From Prevotella sp. (GTDB lineage: Bacteria; Bacteroidota; Bacteroidia; Bacteroidales; Bacteroidaceae): 64,000 nt of DNA. The stretch lies in contig JAFTGB010000004.1 of NCBI GenBank assembly GCA_017458125.1, positions 1-64,000 of the forward strand, in the 5' to 3' direction. The notes under the pieces were generated by a model. The model did not search any database, was not told the DNA's origin, and was given only the letters and a program-made list of their open reading frames with translations. Shown in pieces: positions 30,041 through 37,257 of this stretch (its first letter is position 1; the number at the start of each line of letters is the position of its first letter). Position numbers and translations under genes: made by a program.

Positions 30041-30048
30041 CAAAGGTA
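30041..30048 (-). promoter_or_regulatory. -7 promoter box TACCTTTG for the repeat peptide and lipoprotein
   Basis: Minus-strand TACCTTTG. It implies a long leader of about 255 nt. Confidence 0.6.
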
Positions 30049-30136
30049 ATTAATAATTCTTAAAAGGAAAAATTTCAGACCGTTTTTTTAGATATTCACT
30101 TTGTCATGGCTGCTGACGAAGATGCTTAGTAATGAT

Positions 30137-30277
30137 TAAAAAATAAGTTGGGACGAAATTATTTATGGAACACAAAGACACAAAGACACAAAGAGTTGAG
30201 CTGGTCGCAGTGCCAAGAAAAACTTTGTGTCTTTGTGTCTTTGTGTTCAGTCAAAATCATACCAAGTTATTTTTTAA
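30137..30277. repeat. MITE-like nested inverted repeat
   Basis: The outer 16-bp inverted repeats (30137-30152 and 30262-30277, 15 of 16 matching) enclose an inner perfect 26-bp inverted repeat (30168-30193 and 30223-30248) built from ACACAAAG units. There is no ORF inside the 141 bp. It lies after the acyltransferase stop and could also act as a transcript end. Confidence 0.65.
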
Positions 30278-30297
30278 ACGGTTCTTAATTATGGTTT

Positions 30298-31392
30298 TTA
30301 TATCTTGATGCGTGTGAAAGGCTCGCGCCGTGCCAGCCATGCCGAGGCGTAGAGTATGGCCATGCCGACGAGCAGCAGCAGGGGGTCGGCGGGGTAGATG
30401 TCGAGCACGCCGTCTAAGAGTCCGCCTACGAGATAGCACACGAAAACCCAGTGGATGAGGTAGATGCGTGTGACGTCGGTGGCTACCTGCCTGACCTCGT
30501 GCTGAACGACCTTCGGCTCGTGGGGCATCAGGAAGTGGCCGATGCCTGCCACCATGACGGCTCCCATGATGCAGACGAAGGCGTCGAAGGGTGTGAGGTA
30601 GTAGAAGTAGTCGTCGTTGGCGTCGCTGAACATGCCCTCCTGGCGCGTCGTCAGGTAAATCATGCATACGGCGAAGAGGAAGCCTGCCACCGGCGACAGC
30701 AGGGCATAGAGGTAGTTCGGGTCGGTGCAGCGGCGGATGAGGCGGCCAAACCAGTAGCCCGCAGCCACGAAGATGAACCAGTTGGCCAACGGGAAGCTGG
30801 ACCAGACGGCGCCCACATGAATGCCGATGAAGGGATAGCACAGCAGGTTGAGCGCCGTGCTGCCCATGTCGACGGAGCGGACAAAGGTGCCGAAGACCGA
30901 CAGGGCCACGCCCGTGAGCAGGACGGCCGTCGGCGAGGCCTTCAGACGGCGCAGCAGGGCGAAGAGCAGGAACGCCACGCCGGCAAAGGGCAGGATGTCG
31001 AAGAGGTAGACTTCCTCGATGAACCAGTCGTAGTGCTGGGGGCCGTAGCCCGTCTTCCACAGCAGCAGCTGCGGCAGACAGCGCACGGCGTTGAGCAACG
31101 CGCCGGCCACGAGCAGCTTGATGCCGCGCTGCAGCATGGTGGCGGCACTGGTGTTGCGGCTGTAGGCTACGCCCACACCCATGGCGAACATGAAGACGGG
31201 TGCCGCCAGCACGCCGCCGTAGATGTTGTTGAGACGGTACTGGAAGCCCTCATCCAGGCCGTCCTCGTCCCATATATATATAAAGGTGTGCACCAGCACC
31301 ATGCCTACGATGGCTATGAACTTGGCGAAGTCGAACGCCCACTGCCGTCCGGTGTTGACCTCTTCTTTGCTGAACAGTTCGGAATATGTCAT
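30298..31392 (-). CDS. Multi-spanning membrane acyltransferase-like protein
   Basis: A 364-residue integral membrane protein with about ten hydrophobic segments. The start QWAFDFAKFIAIVGMVLVHTF has the Asp/His pattern found at the beginning of acyltransferase-3 and heparan-glucosaminide N-acetyltransferase-like proteins. RIYLIHWVFVCY near the C-terminus is a further match to such families. The likely role is transfer of an acyl group to an envelope glycan, but the substrate is unknown. It follows the outer-membrane barrel gene by 3 nt, so they form an operon. The last 25 codons are duplicated as a remnant at 27273-27352. Confidence 0.65.
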   Translation of the reverse strand: MTYSELFSKEEVNTGRQWAFDFAKFIAIVGMVLVHTFIYIWDEDGLDEGFQYRLNNIYGGVLAAPVFMFAMGVGVAYSRNTSAATMLQRGIKLLVAGALLNAVRCLPQLLLWKTGYGPQHYDWFIEEVYLFDILPFAGVAFLLFALLRRLKASPTAVLLTGVALSVFGTFVRSVDMGSTALNLLCYPFIGIHVGAVWSSFPLANWFIFVAAGYWFGRLIRRCTDPNYLYALLSPVAGFLFAVCMIYLTTRQEGMFSDANDDYFYYLTPFDAFVCIMGAVMVAGIGHFLMPHEPKVVQHEVRQVATDVTRIYLIHWVFVCYLVGGLLDGVLDIYPADPLLLLVGMAILYASAWLARREPFTRIKI

Positions 31393-31395
31393 GGC

Positions 31396-32097
31396 CTAAA
31401 ATGCTTTAAGGGTGAAACCTGCTACGAAATACATGTGCTGGCTGGCAGGGTTGGCAATGAGCTGGCCGAACAGCGGCAGCGAGAACGAGTCGGTAATCTT
31501 GATTTCCTTGGTGGCCTGCAGCGACAGGTACGTCACGCCGAAGCCGCCGGTCGAGTAGTAGTCCGAGGCCCAGGGCACCAGTCCCGCCGTGGCCTCCCAG
31601 TCGCAGGTGACTAAGCGGAAGGGGGCTTGCAGCTGGAAGTAGGAGCTGTAGGTGCGCTTGCCGTCGCTCTCCTGATAGTCGTTGCCGGCGAAGAAGGTCT
31701 GCCACGAGGCACTCAACGGGCCGAAGTCGTAGCTCACGAAGCCCTCGACGGCGTGGCCCGTCTCCTGGCCCTTGAAGTAGAAGAAGCGGTTGTCGTGCTC
31801 GTCGGTCCAGTAGTCTTTGACGCCGAGCGACAGTCCACCCGTCTCGTAACTTAGCGTCAGGTCTATCTCGCGGAAGTCGTCCTTGTGGCCGCTCAGTCCC
31901 ACGCTGCCCCATGCCGACAGGCTCAGTCCTTTCCATCCTACCGACATTTCCGGCTGCAGGGCCACGTGACCCTGGTTGAGTCCTCTCCAGATGTAGCTGC
32001 TCACAAAGTCAGCCTCCAGGCTGCCTTCCCAGTCGCTTTGTGCCTGAGCACTGGGAAGGAAATAAAAAATAAGAAATAATAAATAAAAATTACGCAT
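31396..32097 (-). CDS. Outer-membrane beta-barrel protein with spacer-derived signal peptide
   Basis: A 233-residue predicted porin-type protein. The mature part begins QSDWEGSLEADFVSSYIWRG, like TorF-type putative porins, has alternating amphipathic strands throughout, and ends with Phe (FTLKAF), the usual outer-membrane insertion signal. The signal peptide MRNFYLLFLIFYFLPSAQA is mostly encoded by the AATTTTTATTTATTATTTC spacer word, the same family as in the GH2 gene at 18285-20108. The longer ORF above 32097 runs through low-complexity leader sequence and is not coding. The promoter box is at 32255-32262. Its function is not determined. Confidence 0.75.
   Translation of the reverse strand: MRNFYLLFLIFYFLPSAQAQSDWEGSLEADFVSSYIWRGLNQGHVALQPEMSVGWKGLSLSAWGSVGLSGHKDDFREIDLTLSYETGGLSLGVKDYWTDEHDNRFFYFKGQETGHAVEGFVSYDFGPLSASWQTFFAGNDYQESDGKRTYSSYFQLQAPFRLVTCDWEATAGLVPWASDYYSTGGFGVTYLSLQATKEIKITDSFSLPLFGQLIANPASQHMYFVAGFTLKAF
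32061..32093 (-). repeat. Spacer-type tract encoding a signal peptide (porin)
   Basis: In the coding sense this is TTTTTATTTATTATTTC then TTATTTTTTATTTCC. It encodes FYLLFLIFYF, residues 4-13 of the barrel protein, and is nearly the same as the tract encoding FYFLFLIYYF in the GH2 gene. Confidence 0.85.
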
Positions 32098-32121
32098 TGA
32101 GTTTAGTGAAGTTTTGTTTAT

Positions 32122-32235
32122 TGTTTTTGTCTTTCTGATTTTCGATTTACGAATTTTCGATTTTCGATTTCGTCTTTCTGATTTTCGATTTACGAATTTT
32201 CGATTTTCGTTTTCGTTTTCGTTTTCGTCTTCGTC
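32122..32235 (-). repeat. Leader tract, GATTTTCGATTTACGAA type
   Basis: About 110 bp of tandem, imperfect TTTTCGATTTACGAATTTTCG words, followed by TTTCG triple repeats. The block of about 35 bp at 32135 is repeated at 32177. It makes up most of the leader of the barrel gene. Confidence 0.85.
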
Positions 32236-32254
32236 ATCGTTTAATTTTCGCGCG

Positions 32255-32262
32255 CAAAGGTA
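32255..32262 (-). promoter_or_regulatory. -7 promoter box TACCTTTG for the barrel-acyltransferase operon
   Basis: Minus-strand TACCTTTG, about 155 nt above the ATG at 32097. Confidence 0.6.
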
Positions 32263-32404
32263 TAACATTTTTTTCAAACGAGCCGCAAGTGCATCCAAAT
32301 TTTTTCAAAAAACACGGCGGAAACCGATTTCTTTTTGTACTTTTGCCGCCTGTTCCACAAGTGTTAAAGTATGTAAATCGAAAAAGGGAGTCATTTTTAT
32401 TCAC

Positions 32405-32412
32405 TATCTTTG
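32405..32412 (+). promoter_or_regulatory. -7 promoter box TATCTTTG for the LruC-domain gene
   Basis: Plus-strand TATCTTTG ends 43 nt before the ATG at 32456. Confidence 0.65.
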
Positions 32413-32455
32413 CAACGAATCAACATTTACATACCCCAACTAACTATTGCGCAAT

Positions 32456-34618
32456 ATGATGAAAGATGTTTTTGTAAAGGGGATAGTCGTATTGTCTCTG
32501 AGCCTGTCAGTGGCAGCATGTTCAGGCGATAGCAACTATTCGCAGACCGATGCCAACCAGAATGCCGAGAGGGTGCTGGGCATGCATGTCAACCCCGGGC
32601 AGAACTGGAATATGACCGCACGAGTGACGGCCACCGTCAGCGTCAACTTAGGACTCGACCAGAAATATACGGTCGCCGTGTACGACCAGGACCCGCTCTT
32701 CAACCCGGAGGCCACGTTCTACGCTCAGGAGGAGATAGCCGAGGGCGGCACCATGACCTTCGAACTGTCGGTGCCGGCCGCGCTGACCACGCTCTATGTG
32801 GCAGCTTACGACAGCAAGTACAGAAGCCTGGTGGAGCGGGTGGCCGTGACCGACGGACGGCTGACGGCCAACTTCGGCGGCGGTGCCTCAGCCCAGTCGG
32901 CACGCCGTGCCAAGGAGTCAGACTATGAGGGCTCCTACGCCAAGAGTGCCGGCGACTACCTGAACGGGCTTGACGAGGACGACATGAAGGCGTACAGCAC
33001 ATTTACCGACGACGACCTGTACGACAATCACAACACGCTGTCAAACAAGTATTGGGATGCGGCTCATCCCTCTGGCGGATACATCGGCGACGGTGACGGC
33101 GCCCACTTCCGCGTGGCGGCCGGGACAAGCATCACCAAGCCGTTTCATATCAATGGTCATAACGAGTCGTGGCAAAACGTCATCGACGGTGCCGTCATCT
33201 ACGTGGAGGGAACACTCGCACTGGGCACCAACTACACGCTGAACGGCGTGACCATTGTGGTGGCCAAGGGCGGCTCGCTGGCGCTCAACGGCACGGTGAA
33301 CATGTCGAACACCGGCCGCTTCGTCATCCTGCCCGGAGGCTCAGTGACAGGAACCAAAGGCTCCGCATGGACGGTGGCCAACGGTGCCGACTGCTACAAC
33401 GCCGGAAGCATCAGCTTTGCTGGGACGCTGAACACCAACGGTTCGGACTTCTACAACTGCGGCACCATCAACGTGACCACGCTGAACAATACCAGCGGCG
33501 GCAAGATAACCAACTTCGGAAGCATCACGGCCGTAAACAACAGCGGAGCGGCTGACGCCTACAACTGCGAGTTTATCAACGGATGCTACTGGCACTACAC
33601 CGGCGATGCCGGCATCGGTCAGCTGACCATGCTGGAAAACAGCCGCTTAGAGGTGGATGGCAGGGCGGAGTTCACGCAGAACCACACGTCGCAGGACGAA
33701 CCCATCAGCGGGGCTACGCCAAACATTATGATGGCCAACAGCGTGGTGAAGGTGCACGACTGCTATCCTACCAACACCATCTTCCAAGGACCCTCCACAG
33801 CGGGACAGGTGGCCATCGTGGCCATCACGGGCAAGCTGATGGTGGGACGAGCCATGGACATTACCCAGTGGGACAACTGCTACTTCGACTGGAACCACGA
33901 GAATGTGTACGACAAGGACGGAAACAAGAAGACGCTGGCCGACGAGGACGGCGTGCACGGCATATACAGCGGAGTCAACGCACGCATTACCAAGTACATC
34001 ACCGAGGCCACTTCGCCCGTCTCCATACCTGCCGGCGACTGCACCGGCTCCGGTTACAACCCGGGAGGCGACGGAGGCGGTGGCGAGGTGCCTGGCAAAC
34101 CGGCCGTGTGGAGCTATGCCTTCGAGGACTCGTGGATGGCCGACTACGACATGAACGACGTGGTGCTGAAGGTCACGGCGTCAGGCAGCGACCTCAAGAT
34201 TACGCTCTGCTGCACGGGAGCCACCTATCCGCTGTATGTCTATCAGGGCCGTAACAAGCTCTTCGGCGGCAAGGAGGTGCATACCGTACTGGGTGCCGAG
34301 GGTAAGTTCATCAACACCGGCGACACCAGCAACGACAAGTTTGCCAAGCGCAAGGCTTACACCACGACGGTCAGGAAACCCGTCAACTTCGACCCGGCTA
34401 CTTACGACCTCTGGGTGAAGTCGCCCGAGCGTGACATACATCTGGCGACGCAGGGCGAGGAGCCGCACGCCGTGCTGATACCCGGCGACTGGAAGTGGCC
34501 CGAGGAGTGGACGTGTATTAAGGATGCCTACCCGGACTTCGTCGACTTTGCGGCTGATGCCTCGCACGAAACCAATGCCGAGTGGTACAACAACCCCGTC
34601 AAGTCATTGCTCTACTAA
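32456..34618 (+). CDS. LruC-domain lipoprotein with beta-helix-like middle
   Basis: A 720-residue surface lipoprotein. The signal ends VAACSGDSNY, with the lipobox Cys near residue 22. The N-terminal region (about 30-140) is a beta-sandwich (VSVNLGLDQKYTVAVYDQDP). Residues about 200-440 have repeats with regularly spaced Asn, Gly and Thr (GTLALGTNYTLNGVTIVVAKGGSLALNG), suggesting a beta-helix. After a Gly-rich linker comes the LruC-type C-terminal domain (YAFEDSWMADYDMNDVVLKV ... KSPERDIHLATQGEEPHAV ... YPDFVDFA). The longer ORF starts with TTG at 32447; the ATG at 32456 is more likely. The 3' end overlaps the convergent hydrolase gene by 15 bp. Its role is unknown; adhesion or matrix function is a family-level guess. 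Confidence 0.8.
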   Translation: MMKDVFVKGIVVLSLSLSVAACSGDSNYSQTDANQNAERVLGMHVNPGQNWNMTARVTATVSVNLGLDQKYTVAVYDQDPLFNPEATFYAQEEIAEGGTMTFELSVPAALTTLYVAAYDSKYRSLVERVAVTDGRLTANFGGGASAQSARRAKESDYEGSYAKSAGDYLNGLDEDDMKAYSTFTDDDLYDNHNTLSNKYWDAAHPSGGYIGDGDGAHFRVAAGTSITKPFHINGHNESWQNVIDGAVIYVEGTLALGTNYTLNGVTIVVAKGGSLALNGTVNMSNTGRFVILPGGSVTGTKGSAWTVANGADCYNAGSISFAGTLNTNGSDFYNCGTINVTTLNNTSGGKITNFGSITAVNNSGAADAYNCEFINGCYWHYTGDAGIGQLTMLENSRLEVDGRAEFTQNHTSQDEPISGATPNIMMANSVVKVHDCYPTNTIFQGPSTAGQVAIVAITGKLMVGRAMDITQWDNCYFDWNHENVYDKDGNKKTLADEDGVHGIYSGVNARITKYITEATSPVSIPAGDCTGSGYNPGGDGGGGEVPGKPAVWSYAFEDSWMADYDMNDVVLKVTASGSDLKITLCCTGATYPLYVYQGRNKLFGGKEVHTVLGAEGKFINTGDTSNDKFAKRKAYTTTVRKPVNFDPATYDLWVKSPERDIHLATQGEEPHAVLIPGDWKWPEEWTCIKDAYPDFVDFAADASHETNAEWYNNPVKSLLY

Positions 34619-35554
34619 GGGCATATTCAAGAACAACGACAAGCGATGTGCGTACTCGTCAGGATAGCCTGCATAGGACCTGGCGTGTACGCACCCTTTC
34701 GTTATCCATAGCGACTTCGGCCCGGGCTTGGCCTCGTAGAGTGCGTACACCATGCGCGTGGGCACGAAGTCGTCGCGGTCGCCGTGGATGAAGAGCATGG
34801 GGTAGCGGCAACGCCTGACCTGCCGCAGCGGCGCCGCCTCGCCGAAGCTCCAGCCGTAGTGCAGGCGGCAGAGCAGCGACGTGGTAAACATCAGCGGGAA
34901 GGGAGGCAGGTGGAAGTCAGCGTTCAGCTCGTGGCTGAACTCATCCCACACGCTGGTGTAGCCGCAGTCCTCCACAAAATGCATGGAACGGACACAGGCG
35001 GGCAGCTTCTCGCCGGAGACGTTCATCGTGGTGGCAGCACCCATCGACACGCCATGCACTACGAAGTCGTTACTCTTGAACAGGCCGGATGCCACCTCTA
35101 TCCAGTGAAGCACGTCGTGACGCTCGTGCCACCCCATGCCCACGGCGGCGCCCTCGCTCAGCCCGTGGCCGTGCAGGTCGGGAAGCAGCACGTGGCAACC
35201 CAACAGCTGGCTGTAGATGCGGGCTAAGTACAGGAAGTCGATGGCGCAGTCGCGCCAGCCGTGGATGATGAGGGCGGTCGTGCGGCTGTCAGGGTGACTG
35301 ACGTAGTAGGCATGGTGCTTCTCGCCTGTGGGCATGACGACGAAGGTGTCGCGAAAGGCATGGCAGGCTTTGAGACTGTCCAGCCAGGGCTTGACTTCGG
35401 GGTACTCGTCAGTAAGCTGCCGGAAGCGCAGGGCGGTGTCGCTCCTTTCTGCATCGGGTGCCAACGAGTAGTCCAGCATGTAGTAGCTGGCGCCAACGGT
35501 CGACACGAGGAGCACCAACAGGACGACGGACAGCGTGATGAGCAGGCGTTTCAT
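34604..35554 (-). CDS. Alpha/beta hydrolase, membrane-anchored
   Basis: A 316-residue alpha/beta-fold hydrolase with an N-terminal hydrophobic anchor (residues 4-25). The nucleophile elbow is HGVSMGAA and the oxyanion HGW motif is IIHGWRDCAIDF. The acid is in IHGDRDDFVP and the His in KGCVHARSY. The closest general type is the family of serine aminopeptidase/lipase-like hydrolases with N-terminal anchors. The substrate is unknown. It starts 1 nt after the DUF3332 stop, at the end of the dapB operon, and overlaps the convergent LruC gene. Confidence 0.8.
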   Translation of the reverse strand: MKRLLITLSVVLLVLLVSTVGASYYMLDYSLAPDAERSDTALRFRQLTDEYPEVKPWLDSLKACHAFRDTFVVMPTGEKHHAYYVSHPDSRTTALIIHGWRDCAIDFLYLARIYSQLLGCHVLLPDLHGHGLSEGAAVGMGWHERHDVLHWIEVASGLFKSNDFVVHGVSMGAATTMNVSGEKLPACVRSMHFVEDCGYTSVWDEFSHELNADFHLPPFPLMFTTSLLCRLHYGWSFGEAAPLRQVRRCRYPMLFIHGDRDDFVPTRMVYALYEAKPGPKSLWITKGCVHARSYAGYPDEYAHRLSLFLNMPLVEQ

Positions 35555-35555
35555 C

Positions 35556-36116
35556 TTAGTTCATGGCAAAGAAGACACCGTCGCCGGCAGCCATGCGGGC
35601 CTCGTAGACACCGGCCTCGTTCAGGGTGAACTCCTTCGTCTGGCCGTTCACTTCTGCCTGAATGGTGCGGCGTGTGCCATCGGTGTTGAAACGGAAAATC
35701 TCCTTGACGACACCGTTCTGCTCCATCGACCAGGAGTCGTTGTCGGCATTGTGGAAGAAATTGGTGACGACACCGTCGGGAGCCGTGACCTCGTAGCCGT
35801 TCTTCAGCGTCTTCACGGCGTAGTAGCGGCCGTCCTCGCCCATGACCTGCTTGGTCTTGCCGACGTTGGCCTCGATGGGGTTGTCGCCCGACCAGAACTC
35901 AATGGTGTTGAGCACCAAGCTGTCGACCAGCAGCGTGACGGGAATAGCCACGATGTTGATGACGAAGCCGACGATAGCGTTGACAAACTTGCTGTCCGTC
36001 ATGTGTGTCTCCCAGCTGGTCAGCTTGTTGAACAGACTGAACGAACCGATACACGAACTGGTTGCCATGCAACCGAGAAGCAGCCATGCTGCCACTTTCA
36101 CATTAATCTTTTTCAT
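35556..36116 (-). CDS. DUF3332-family lipoprotein
   Basis: A 186-residue lipoprotein. The signal KVAAWLLLGCMATSSC ends at a lipobox Cys followed by IGSFSLFNKLTSWE, characteristic of DUF3332. A hydrophobic stretch FVNAIVGFVINIVAIPVTLLVD (about residues 44-65) may insert in a membrane. The rest is a beta-rich domain (KTLKNGYEVTAPDG, EVNGQTKEFTLNE). Function unknown. It is in an operon between wbqC (32-nt gap) and a hydrolase (1-nt gap). Confidence 0.8.
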   Translation of the reverse strand: MKKINVKVAAWLLLGCMATSSCIGSFSLFNKLTSWETHMTDSKFVNAIVGFVINIVAIPVTLLVDSLVLNTIEFWSGDNPIEANVGKTKQVMGEDGRYYAVKTLKNGYEVTAPDGVVTNFFHNADNDSWSMEQNGVVKEIFRFNTDGTRRTIQAEVNGQTKEFTLNEAGVYEARMAAGDGVFFAMN

Positions 36117-36148
36117 TGCAGTTTTGATGTTTAATGTTGGTTATAGTG

Positions 36149-36760
36149 TTAAAGATAGAATACGGATTCCGGACCCATACAGAACAGGAGGTCAAGGATG
36201 CTGAGGTTCGGCAGAAAACCGTGCTTGCGGCCGAATACCTGCCAGTAGGGACGACTCTGGAAGTCGGGGTCGGGCAGCGGGTGCTTGGCATTGATGACTT
36301 CGCGGAAGTCCTGGCATCCGGTCTGCGCGGTGTCGCGCTCCGCAACGTAGCTTTCGGTATAGTCCACCCGGGGCTGAATGTCTAACAGCTGGCAAACGGT
36401 CTGGCGGATGGTCTCGTTGAAATCGAGCAGAAACGTGTACTTCTTCTCAAAAAACGGGCGGATGTCATCAGCGTAGTAGTCGAAGAACGGACTCTCGCTG
36501 TAAGCTGATGTGAGGGCGTTCCAGTGAATGCGCCGCCACTGGTTGTGGTCGCTGACGCGCAGTTCCTTACACAGTCCGTGACCCTCTACGGGCACCGTCA
36601 GCACCTGAGGGCCGTTGGCCGTGGCAATGACGCAGCGGTTACGGTAGGTCTGCTTGTGGTACGTGTCGTGCTGCTCGATGAGGCAGTGCTCATAGCGGTT
36701 CAGCTTCTGGTACCATTGTATGGGGCCGAAGTAAGTGGTCTGCAGAAGGGCGGTGCTCAC
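36149..36760 (-). CDS. WbqC-like family protein
   Basis: A 203-residue protein with the WbqC family pattern: QTTYFGPIQWYQKL at the start, EQHDTYHKQTYRNRC, and SEFSSP-equivalent YSESPFFDYY. A C-terminal NLSILDLLFCMGPES segment is also typical. WbqC-like proteins are found in glycan and polysaccharide loci, but their reaction is not established. Translation starts with GTG overlapping the stop of the signal-peptidase paralogue (GTGA), so they are coupled. The association with lepB and dapB is common in Bacteroidetes. Confidence 0.85.
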   Translation of the reverse strand: MSTALLQTTYFGPIQWYQKLNRYEHCLIEQHDTYHKQTYRNRCVIATANGPQVLTVPVEGHGLCKELRVSDHNQWRRIHWNALTSAYSESPFFDYYADDIRPFFEKKYTFLLDFNETIRQTVCQLLDIQPRVDYTESYVAERDTAQTGCQDFREVINAKHPLPDPDFQSRPYWQVFGRKHGFLPNLSILDLLFCMGPESVFYL

Positions 36761-37257
36761 GGCAGCAGGGTATTAGAGCGGTTATAAAGAACGGTGACCA
36801 CGCGGCCGATGATGTCTTGCTCAGGGATGAACCCCAAATGGCGGGAGTCGATGGGGTTCTTGGTGTTGAGGGCTTCCAGCCAGTAGTAGTCGGTTTTGGC
36901 GCAGTTGATGAGGCCGGGCACTAAGGTCAGACCGCCCGTCGTGCGTATGGTGTCGCCGGGAACGGCCGTGCAACGGGCTATCATCAGCCCCTCGACGGAG
37001 TCGTTGGAAAGGTCGAAGGCTACGATGTCGCCGCGCGCTACGGGCTGTCGCATCAGTCGGCTGTAGGGCAGCAGGCCGTTGCCCGCGATGCGCAATCCAT
37101 AGCTGCAGCGGTTGATGAGCAGGCGGTCGCCACGCTGGTAGAGCGGCTCCAGTCCGTCTCCTGCCACGTCGTGGATGGAAAAGACCAGCGTACGAAACGC
37201 CAGCATCAGCGCAAAAGCCGATGCGAAGGCGATGACGTACTTGAGCCAGTTTACCAT
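36757..37257 (-). CDS. Signal-peptidase-I paralogue without catalytic Ser and Lys
   Basis: A 166-residue S26-type protein with one N-terminal membrane helix (residues 5-22). It aligns with the neighbouring full-length LepB: VAGDGLEPLYQRGD corresponds to IPSSSLEKSLLTGD and LMIARCTAVPGDT to YVKRCVGLPGQT. Gly35 stands where the catalytic Ser should be and Ala94 where the catalytic Lys should be. The C-terminal box NTKNPIDSRHLGFIPEQDIIG keeps the SPase fold (GDNR...DSR box, here without GDN). It is therefore probably not a protease; a partner or chaperone of LepB is possible. It overlaps lepB by 1 bp. Confidence 0.85.
   Translation of the reverse strand: MVNWLKYVIAFASAFALMLAFRTLVFSIHDVAGDGLEPLYQRGDRLLINRCSYGLRIAGNGLLPYSRLMRQPVARGDIVAFDLSNDSVEGLMIARCTAVPGDTIRTTGGLTLVPGLINCAKTDYYWLEALNTKNPIDSRHLGFIPEQDIIGRVVTVLYNRSNTLLP

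Noticed and set aside
30451..31614. A 387-codon plus-strand frame opposite the acyltransferase gene
   Set aside because: It has no recognisable domain, is rich in His, Glu and Arg as expected for antisense of a membrane protein, and the minus-strand frame has membrane helices and operon spacing.
32100..32298. Longer N-terminus for the outer-membrane barrel (charged NENENENRKF... stretch)
   Set aside because: It is translation of the low-complexity leader and would bury the signal peptide.
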